A stretch of 11,644 nucleotides of DNA from Oscillospiraceae bacterium UBA1230. Lineage in GTDB: Bacteria; Bacillota; Clostridia; Oscillospirales; Oscillospiraceae. The position numbers were made by a program, and so were the translations under genes. Position 1 is the stretch's first letter, and every line of letters starts with the position of its first letter. Location of the stretch: contig DBWU01000018.1 in NCBI GenBank assembly GCA_002309395.1, positions 1-11,644 of the forward strand, written 5' to 3'. The notes below the pieces were generated by a model that worked only from the letters and a program-made list of their open reading frames with translations, made no database searches and had not been told where the DNA came from. Positions 6,358 through 11,644 of the stretch are shown one piece after another.

Positions 6358-6374
6358 AATATGGTTTTACCGAT

Positions 6375-7901
6375 TTACCCCTTTTTCACCTGTTCAAAGG
6401 TATCGGTCACTTCGATGGACGGCGCTTTGGTGATCAGCGACACCGCCACGTCCACGATGAGCGCCGCGATAAACGCCGGCAGCAGCTCGTAGATGTTCCA
6501 GATGCCGCCCATGGGCGCGATGAGGAATTTCCACACGAACACCATACCGCCGCCGGTGATCATACCGGCCAGCGCGCCCCAGCGGTTGGAACGCTTCCAG
6601 AACAGCGCCAGAAGCATCACCGGTCCGAAGGCGGCGCCGAATCCTGCCCACGCGAAGGACACCACGCGGAACACGCTGCTGTTGGGGTTCCACGCCAGCA
6701 CGATACCCACGCCTGCCACCAACAGCACCGTGACGCGCGCCACCAGCATAGACGCCTCGCGGCTGAGTTTGATGCCGAAGAAATCCTGCAAAAGATCCTG
6801 GGACATACTGCTGGCCGCCGCCAGCAGCTGGGAATCCGCCGTGGACATGGTCGCCGCCAGAATACCTGCCATGATGACGCCTGCCAACAGCGCCGGCAGG
6901 ATACCGAAGCTGCTCATGAAACCTGCCAGCTTAACGATAATCGTCTCGGAATCCACCACGTCGATCTTTCCTGCCGCGGACACGCTGTAACCGATGATAC
7001 CGATCGCCACCGCCACCGCCATGGAGATCACCACCCAGATAACGGCGATCCGGCGGGAAGTCTTGATCTGCTTTTCATCCCGGATCGCCATGAAGCGAAG
7101 CAGGATGTGGGGCATACCGAAATACCCCAGCCCCCATGCCAGCGTAGAGGCGATAGGCAGCGCGCCGAAGCTTCCTGCCGCGCCGGCGGTGGGATCGTAC
7201 CCCTTGGTAAGATCCAGATAACCGGGCAGTGCCTTGGCGTTGTCGATCACCGTGTCAATGCCGCCCGCCTGATAGATCCCGAACACTACGATCACCACCA
7301 GTGCCACCGTCATCACGACAGACTGGATCAGGTCGGTGGTGGACACCGCCAAAAAGCCGCCCAGCACCGTATAGCCGATGATGACCGCCGCGCCGATGAT
7401 CATGGCGGTGTGATAGTCCCAGCCGAAGAGGCTGTTAAAGAGCGTACCCACCGCCTTGAAGCCGGAGGCGGTGTACGGCACGAAGAATACGAGGATCACC
7501 AGCGCCGCGATGCAGGAAAGCACGTGGCGCTGATCGTTATATCGCCGGGCGAAGAAGTCCGGCACGGTGATAGCGCCCAGCTTGGCGGAATACACACGCA
7601 ACCGCTTTGCCACCAGCAGGAAGTTCAGATACGTGCCTACCGCCAGACCGATCACTGTCCAGCCGACCTCCGCCACGCCGCACAGGTACGCAAGTCCGGG
7701 CAGACCCATTAACAGCCAGGAGCTCATGTCGCTGGCCTCGGCGCTCATGGCGGTCACCAGCGGTCCCAGCTTGCGTCCGCCCAGGAAGAACGTGCCGGAA
7801 TCAGCGCCGCTCCCCGTGCGGTTGAAATACAGTCCCACCGCCACGGTCATGATGAGATACGCGGCGATCGCGATCAATACGCAGATATCAGAAGTTGCCA
7901 T
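6375..7901 (-). CDS. putP: Sodium/proline symporter (SSS family, PutP-like)
   Basis: A Na+-coupled solute symporter of the cytoplasmic membrane; the sequence is closest to proline transporters. The start at ATG 7901 (MATSDICVLIAIAAY) has AAAGGAG about 9 nt upstream; an upstream in-frame ATG at 7934 would add 11 hydrophilic residues without a ribosome site. The 508-residue product has about 13 hydrophobic membrane segments. GGRKLGPLVTAMSAEASDMSSWLLMGLPG is the PutP signature; Asp58 and Ser60 match E. coli PutP Asp55 and Ser57 used in Na+ binding. ATMSTADSQLL matches the region holding the other Na+ ligands (Ser340/Thr341). No proline catabolic gene lies nearby, so the role may be osmoprotection or amino-acid scavenging. 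A 12-bp-arm palindrome in the upstream region is a likely operator for the TetR protein encoded next to it. Confidence 0.9.
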   Translation of the reverse strand: MATSDICVLIAIAAYLIMTVAVGLYFNRTGSGADSGTFFLGGRKLGPLVTAMSAEASDMSSWLLMGLPGLAYLCGVAEVGWTVIGLAVGTYLNFLLVAKRLRVYSAKLGAITVPDFFARRYNDQRHVLSCIAALVILVFFVPYTASGFKAVGTLFNSLFGWDYHTAMIIGAAVIIGYTVLGGFLAVSTTDLIQSVVMTVALVVIVVFGIYQAGGIDTVIDNAKALPGYLDLTKGYDPTAGAAGSFGALPIASTLAWGLGYFGMPHILLRFMAIRDEKQIKTSRRIAVIWVVISMAVAVAIGIIGYSVSAAGKIDVVDSETIIVKLAGFMSSFGILPALLAGVIMAGILAATMSTADSQLLAAASSMSQDLLQDFFGIKLSREASMLVARVTVLLVAGVGIVLAWNPNSSVFRVVSFAWAGFGAAFGPVMLLALFWKRSNRWGALAGMITGGGMVFVWKFLIAPMGGIWNIYELLPAFIAALIVDVAVSLITKAPSIEVTDTFEQVKKG

Positions 7902-7968
7902 AGTTTCTCTCTCCTTTACGTTAGAACAGGTCACAGTGTATCATACATTTTTCCGTTCGTAAATACAG

Positions 7969-8000
7969 AACAGAGTATAGACGATTTTCTATACTCTGTT
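7969..8000. promoter_or_regulatory. Palindromic candidate operator upstream of putP
   Basis: Perfect 12-bp arms, AACAGAGTATAG (7969-7980) and CTATACTCTGTT (7989-8000), are separated by 8 bp. There is no T-run after the stem, so a terminator is unlikely. On the minus strand a possible promoter (ATAACA 8002-7997, 17 bp, TATACT 7979-7974) would be covered by it. The inner half-sites and 8-bp spacing match a palindrome at the flippase promoter (10261-10282). Confidence 0.65.
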
Positions 8001-8085
8001 ATCATAAATCTGTAATATTCCTTTTATATCAACAAAAATAGGCATTTCAAAAAATAGACGCTAAAACTACCGAAAAACAAAATTT

Positions 8086-8673
8086 TTATTTTTCCTCCGG
8101 GCGGTAACCCTGTAAAAACATGGGCATCATCTGTCCGGCATAGCGCGACAGGGCGTATTCCCCGTTGCAAAGACACCAGTCGTACATCAAGCCGCGCTCA
8201 AACATGGCGTATCCCTTCACGATCTCATTGGCGGACAGATCGGTCCGCAGATGCCCCCTCTGCTGCCCCTCCCGCACGATCTGCTGTAACAGCTTGAAAT
8301 AGGTGCGGTCGCGGCTCAAAAGGTGCTTTTCTCCGTGTGTGATGAGCTGGGAGGAAAACAGCCGCCCCAGCAGTTCCGGCGACACGGTGTTGTCGATCAT
8401 GGTGAACAGCGCCCGATTTAAGAATACCAACTGCTCCACCGCGTCCATCTCCGGCGTCAGCCGTTGTCGCAGCGACTCGTACTCCTCGTCGAAAAGAACG
8501 CTCAACGCGCCCAACAGCGCGTCTTTCCCCTCGAAATAGTGATAAAAGGAACCTTTGGAGGTCTCCGAAGCCGCCACGATGTCTTCCACCGTGGTATCCT
8601 CGTATCCCTGCTCGTAAAACAGCTTCCATGCCGCGGACACGATCCGCGCCTTGGTGTTGCTCTTTTTGCCCAT
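8086..8673 (-). CDS. TetR/AcrR-family transcriptional regulator
   Basis: A 195-residue one-component regulator. Residues ~7-53 form the TetR N-terminal DNA-binding domain: ARIVSAAWKLFYEQGYEDTTVEDIVAASETSKGSFYHYFEGKDALL, with the SKGSFYHYF recognition helix typical of the family. The remaining ~140 residues form the helical ligand-binding and dimerisation domain, whose inducer cannot be predicted. ATG 8673 has GGGAGG (8685-8680) close upstream, overlapping the flippase stop codon. The gene is therefore the second gene of a flippase-tetR operon, 11 bp apart. Matching palindromes at the flippase promoter and before putP suggest autoregulation and control of the symporter. No clear terminator follows, so some read-through into putP is possible. 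The 184 bp between this gene and putP hold only the palindrome and promoter-like sequence. Confidence 0.92.
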   Translation of the reverse strand: MGKKSNTKARIVSAAWKLFYEQGYEDTTVEDIVAASETSKGSFYHYFEGKDALLGALSVLFDEEYESLRQRLTPEMDAVEQLVFLNRALFTMIDNTVSPELLGRLFSSQLITHGEKHLLSRDRTYFKLLQQIVREGQQRGHLRTDLSANEIVKGYAMFERGLMYDWCLCNGEYALSRYAGQMMPMFLQGYRPEEK

Positions 8674-8684
8674 ACCGTTCCTCC

Positions 8685-10220
8685 CTATCGCTCCCGGCGG
8701 TTCAGCAACCGCCGCACCGGCGCGGCCACCAGCTCCCGTTCATAACGGCTCATGCCGAAGCACCACATAAACGCGGCATAGATCGCCACGAATATCGCGC
8801 CCCACAGCACCACGCCCGGATAGCCGCGCACCGGCGCGAACAGCGCCATCAGCACCGCCGAAAGCATGGGGATCGCCATAGAGGGCAGAAGACGAACGAT
8901 CCGCCGCCAGAACCGGGGGATATCCAGTCCTGCGTACTGGTGGAAATACCAGTTCAGCGCCACGATACCCACGGTGCTGGAGATCATGGTGCCAATAGCG
9001 GCGCCCAGCGCCTGAAAATGGATGCAAAGCGGAATGGAGATCACCGTATTGCCCAGTGCCACCGCCGCCGCCAGCAACGCGCTGAAACGGTGCAGTCCCT
9101 TGGCGCGGAGGATCTCATAGCCTACCAACTGCGTGTTGCTCCAGATGGAGGCGAGAAACAGCATGATGGTCACGAAGTAGTCGATAGCGAATCGATCGCC
9201 GCCTGCCCAGGTGGTCACGAAGGTCTTGCCTACCGCCACAAACCCCATCAGGATCCCTGCCAGCAGCATAAACTGAAGCCGCGCCGCACGGATAAACAGC
9301 GTATCCAGTTCCCTTGTGGGCCGCCGCTCCGCCACCAGCCGGTGTACCCGCGGCGTCAGCACGTTGGTCACCGCGGCGGAGAACGATTGATAGTATACGT
9401 TCAGCTGTGCCGCCACGGTGTAGATCGTCACCGCCGCGCTGCCGTGGAACCACAAAAGCAGCAGCCGGTCGATGGACCAGTTGAAATTATCCACCACGAT
9501 GCCCAGAAAAACGTAGAACGTAAAGCCGCACATCCGCCGCATCAGCGACAGATCGTAGTGCCGGAAGGATACCGGCATTTTCAGCTTTGTAAAGCAGTAC
9601 CAGATATCCACCGCGCCGGTAACGAGCGTAAAGATCAGTGTCACCACCGTCAGCGTCACGGAGCGGAATCCCAGCAGCAGCAGAGGGATCATCAACAGCG
9701 GATTGAGCACCTGCTTTGCCATGTTGAGCGCTTTTTGATAGATATACCGCTCATGGATGGTCACATGTGCGTTGAATACGCTCAAGGGGAGATACACGGC
9801 GGAGTTCACCGTCATGATCCGCAGCAGCCGCTCACCCAGCGCCGCCTCTTCCGCCGTCACCTTACTGCCGAAGATCACGTCGCCGTGGAACGACAGCGTA
9901 AAGCCCACCGCCAGGCACACCACGCCCAGCGCCGCAAACGTGAGAAGAAACATTCCGTTGAGCTTTGCCATCAAGCGCCGGTCCTGCGCCACCTTGGCGC
10001 GTGAGTAGTAGCGCACGTAGGCGCTGCCAAGACCCAGACTGAGGAGATTGAGATAGGACACGATCGGCAGTACCGCCTGATACAGTCCGTATTCGCTGTC
10101 CCCCAGCCGCTGGATCATCACCGGCGTATAGACCAGCGAGATCACGGTGCTCAACGCCATGGACACGTAGGACAGGACCGCCCCCACCCGGATCTGATTG
10201 ACCGGCTGTTTTTCACCCAC
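8685..10220 (-). CDS. Oligosaccharide/polysaccharide flippase (Wzx-like, MOP superfamily)
   Basis: An integral membrane protein of 511 residues with about 12-14 membrane segments, predicted to flip lipid-linked glycans across the cytoplasmic membrane. The N-terminus NQIRVGAVLSYVSMALSTVISLVYTPVMIQRLGDSEYGLYQ is the hallmark of Wzx/RfbX-type 'oligosaccharide flippase' proteins; LSLGLGSAYVRYYSRAK follows as usual. The GTG start at 10220 has GGGAGGAGG 10 nt upstream. The open frame runs 44 codons further up to an ATG at 10352, but those codons cover the promoter, operator and upstream terminator, so they are not coding. The gene begins the flippase-tetR operon. No glycosyltransferase or polymerase genes are near, so this is an orphan flippase. 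It may serve a cell-wall polymer, capsule or secondary glycan encoded elsewhere. Confidence 0.9.
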   Translation of the reverse strand: MGEKQPVNQIRVGAVLSYVSMALSTVISLVYTPVMIQRLGDSEYGLYQAVLPIVSYLNLLSLGLGSAYVRYYSRAKVAQDRRLMAKLNGMFLLTFAALGVVCLAVGFTLSFHGDVIFGSKVTAEEAALGERLLRIMTVNSAVYLPLSVFNAHVTIHERYIYQKALNMAKQVLNPLLMIPLLLLGFRSVTLTVVTLIFTLVTGAVDIWYCFTKLKMPVSFRHYDLSLMRRMCGFTFYVFLGIVVDNFNWSIDRLLLLWFHGSAAVTIYTVAAQLNVYYQSFSAAVTNVLTPRVHRLVAERRPTRELDTLFIRAARLQFMLLAGILMGFVAVGKTFVTTWAGGDRFAIDYFVTIMLFLASIWSNTQLVGYEILRAKGLHRFSALLAAAVALGNTVISIPLCIHFQALGAAIGTMISSTVGIVALNWYFHQYAGLDIPRFWRRIVRLLPSMAIPMLSAVLMALFAPVRGYPGVVLWGAIFVAIYAAFMWCFGMSRYERELVAAPVRRLLNRRER

Positions 10221-10260
10221 GGCGCACGCACCTCCTCCCGCCGCATTGCCATAGCATACC

Positions 10261-10282
10261 AGTATAATGATATGACTATACC
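10261..10282. promoter_or_regulatory. Candidate TetR operator overlapping the flippase promoter
   Basis: Imperfect palindrome AGTATAA (10261-10267), 8 bp, CTATACC (10276-10282), lying over the flippase -10. Twelve of the 14 half-site bases match the palindrome before putP (AGTATAG-N8-CTATACT), and the spacing is identical. Binding by the adjacent TetR protein is inferred. Confidence 0.6.
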
Positions 10283-10303
10283 ATATTATCTTCGCCCTGT
10301 AAA
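10275..10303 (-). promoter_or_regulatory. Sigma-A-like promoter for the flippase-tetR operon
   Basis: On the minus strand there is a -35 TTTACA (10303-10298), 17 bp, and a -10 TATAGT (10280-10275), about 55 bp before the GTG start. It confirms that the longer 44-codon N-terminal extension is not translated. Confidence 0.72.
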
Positions 10304-10329
10304 GATGCAACTCCCCGGCAAACGGCGCC

Positions 10330-10372
10330 AAAAAAAGAACGGGGACCGGCACGCCGTCCGATCCTCCGTTCT
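10330..10372 (-). terminator. Rho-independent terminator after metI
   Basis: On the minus strand AGAACGG plus GGATCGG (10372-10366 and 10364-10358, one bulged A) pairs with CCGGTCC plus CCGTTCT (10349-10336) around an 8-nt loop. A T-run (10336-10330) follows. It ends the met operon just before the flippase promoter. Confidence 0.9.
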
Positions 10373-10380
10373 GTTTTCAT

Positions 10381-11085
10381 TCAATGCTTCAGCCGCTTGT
10401 CGCTCTTCACCGCCAGCTTCGTGCCCAGGGTCTGGAAGATCTGCACCAGCAGGATCAGCAGAATCACCGCCACCAGCATCACCAGGTACTTGTAGCGGTA
10501 GTAGCCGTAGTTGATGGCGATCTGGCCCAGACCGCCGCCGCCGATGATGCCGCTCATGGCGCTGTAGCCCAGGATGGTGGTCAGGGCGATGGTCACGTTG
10601 TTCAGCAGCGACGGCACGCTCTCCGGAAGCATCACCCGGCAGATGATCTGCAGGGGCGTGGCGCCCATGGACTCCGCCGCCTCCACGATGTTGGGGTCCA
10701 CCTCCCGGAGACTGCTCTCCACCAGCCGGGCGATGAACGGAAAGGCCGCCACCACCAGGGGTACGATGGTGGCCGTGGTGCCCACGGTGGTGCCGATCAG
10801 CAGGCGGCTCAGGGGGAACACCATGATCATCAGGATCAGGAAGGGGATGCTCCGCAGCAGGTTGATGACCACGTTCAGCGCCTTCATCAGCCACGCCGGC
10901 AGGGGCAGCACGCCCCCCTTCTCCCCCGCCACCAGCAGCACGCCCAGGGGCAGGCCCACCACCACCGCCAGAGCGGTGGAGAGCACCGTCACGTAGAAGG
11001 TCTCCCAGATGGCGAAGGGAATCTCCGTCTTCAGGCACTGGAGGGCCTCGGCCACGGATTGGGCCGAAAACAGGCTGTTATACAT
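10381..11085 (-). CDS. metI: Methionine ABC transporter permease MetI
   Basis: The membrane permease of the MetNI methionine importer (MUT family), 234 residues with about five membrane segments. Key features are the N-terminal ETFYVTVLSTALAVVVGLPLGVLL segment, LLRSIPFLILMIMVFPLSRLLIGTTVG, and the EAA coupling loop EAAESMGATPLQIICRVMLPE. The loop is followed by SVPSLLNNVTIALTTILGYSAMSGIIGGGGLGQIAINYGY, very characteristic of MetI. ATG 11085 overlaps the metN stop by 8 bp with GGAGG upstream, so translation is probably coupled. A strong terminator follows at once; no metQ (substrate-binding lipoprotein) gene follows metI, although metQ commonly does. Base use is richer in CCC/GGG than the flippase gene. 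D- and L-methionine are the family substrates. Confidence 0.93.
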   Translation of the reverse strand: MYNSLFSAQSVAEALQCLKTEIPFAIWETFYVTVLSTALAVVVGLPLGVLLVAGEKGGVLPLPAWLMKALNVVINLLRSIPFLILMIMVFPLSRLLIGTTVGTTATIVPLVVAAFPFIARLVESSLREVDPNIVEAAESMGATPLQIICRVMLPESVPSLLNNVTIALTTILGYSAMSGIIGGGGLGQIAINYGYYRYKYLVMLVAVILLILLVQIFQTLGTKLAVKSDKRLKH

Positions 11086-11644
11086 ACTCGTCTACCTCCT
11101 CCACCGTCAGATTGGCCACCGAGGCCAGGAACTCCTTGGCCCCGGCCATCTGCTCCCGGGCGATGCTCAGGAGCATGCCGCCGTAGGTCTCGCCGTCGAT
11201 GGGCTGGGTGGTGGCGGAGATGACGCTGGCCAGGATGTCCCGCTCCCTGGCCAGCCGGGCCACCAGGGGCATGGACGTGGTGGCGGAATCCCGGAACACC
11301 ACCCGCAGCTGGCCCCGCCGCGTGGGGTCGATGACCTTCTCGTCCACCCGGCCGGGGAACACCAGCCGGCGGCCCGCCTCGCTCTTCGGCGCGGCGAACA
11401 CGGCGCTGACCAGCCCCTCCTCGGCCACGGTGCCCTTGTCCAGGATGGCCACGTGCTTGCAGATCTCCTTCACCACGCTCATCTGGTGGGTGATGACCAC
11501 CACGGTGATGCCCAGCTTGGCGTTGATGTCCCGGATCAGGGCGAGGATCTGGGCGGTGGTGTTGGGGTCCAGGGCGCTGGTGGCCTCGTCGCACAGGAGG
11601 ACCTTGGGGTCGGTGGCCAGGGCCCGGGCGATGGCCACCCGCTG
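11078..11644 (-). CDS. metN: Methionine ABC transporter ATP-binding protein MetN (C-terminal part; cut by right edge)
   Basis: The ATPase of the MetNI importer. The frame is open to the right edge and begins inside the ATPase domain as QRVAIARALATDP, directly after the position of the LSGGQ signature. Walker A, the Q-loop and the signature are outside the window. Visible are Walker B with catalytic Glu (VLLCDEATSALDP), the D-loop, and the switch His (VVITHQMSVV). The last ~95 residues form the NIL regulatory domain (RRGQLRVVFRDSATTSMPLVARLARE... DGETYGGMLLSIA), which in MetN binds methionine and inhibits transport when internal methionine is high. The apparent start at 11638 is an internal GTG valine, not a real start. 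The gene overlaps metI by 8 bp. Promoter and any SAM riboswitch or T-box would lie beyond the right edge. Confidence 0.94.
   Translation of the reverse strand, partial: QRVAIARALATDPKVLLCDEATSALDPNTTAQILALIRDINAKLGITVVVITHQMSVVKEICKHVAILDKGTVAEEGLVSAVFAAPKSEAGRRLVFPGRVDEKVIDPTRRGQLRVVFRDSATTSMPLVARLARERDILASVISATTQPIDGETYGGMLLSIAREQMAGAKEFLASVANLTVEEVDEYV

Noticed and set aside
7969..8000. Rho-independent terminator for tetR
   Set aside because: The stem is good but lacks a T-run on either strand and is ~90 bp past the stop; the match to the flippase promoter site favours an operator.
8628..10004. Antisense open frame of 458 codons opposite the flippase
   Set aside because: Extremely His/Gln/Arg-rich composition typical of a reverse reading of a membrane-protein gene; no start signal.
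10221..10352. 44-codon N-terminal extension of the flippase, with a hydrophobic stretch resembling a signal or membrane segment
   Set aside because: These bases contain the promoter, operator-like palindrome, Shine-Dalgarno and the upstream terminator; the family N-terminus fits the GTG at 10220.
1..11644. CRISPR array, tRNA/rRNA gene, insertion sequence or phage cassette
   Set aside because: No regularly spaced repeats, no cloverleaf-like segments in the intergenic gaps, and no transposase or phage protein motifs in any frame.

Overview
The window looks like a chromosomal segment of a GC-rich, low-GC-lineage Gram-positive bacterium, most likely a gut-type Clostridia (Oscillospiraceae-like). 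The evidence is strong AGGAGG-type Shine-Dalgarno sites before almost every gene, sigma-A-like promoters, typical Firmicutes families (RlmH, DUF1836, PgcA-type phosphohexomutase, MetNI), and compact stem-plus-T-run terminators. This assignment is an inference. No rRNA, tRNA, CRISPR array, transposase or phage gene is visible.

Left part (1-3127): the 5' end of a GH27 alpha-galactosidase gene runs off the left edge on the minus strand. It is divergent from rlmH (23S rRNA methyltransferase). Next is a large phosphohexomutase gene whose first ~100 codons encode a DUF2007-like domain. A perfect internal Shine-Dalgarno and ATG lie exactly at the usual start of the mutase.

Middle part (3128-6374): an AT-richer orphan gene of 356 codons has an Asp-His repeat and Ala/Lys-rich amphipathic helices, and ends at a very strong terminator. 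Next is a divergent pair: an SGNH/GDSL hydrolase (minus) and a DUF1836 regulator (plus). A second divergent pair of very small genes follows: a 54-residue ribbon-helix-helix protein (minus) and a 65-residue unknown helical protein (plus). An AT-rich control region packed with inverted repeats separates them. Three strong hairpins (4287-4320, 5780-5811, 6318-6357) insulate these units and appear to work in both directions.

Right part (6375-11644, all minus strand): a PutP-like Na+/proline symporter, a TetR-family regulator, a Wzx/MOP-type polysaccharide flippase directly upstream of the TetR gene, and a methionine ABC importer pair, metI and metN (metN cut by the right edge). The flippase and tetR form one operon. 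Closely matching palindromes with the same geometry (AGTATAR-N8-CTATACY) lie at the putP upstream region and on the flippase promoter. They suggest that the TetR protein controls both its own operon and the neighbouring symporter. This is the most testable regulatory idea in the window.

Overall this is mostly ordinary housekeeping and transport DNA. The parts worth a second look are the shared TetR-type operator, the DUF2007-mutase fusion with an internal start, the AT-rich orphan with the DH repeat, and the small RHH divergent module.
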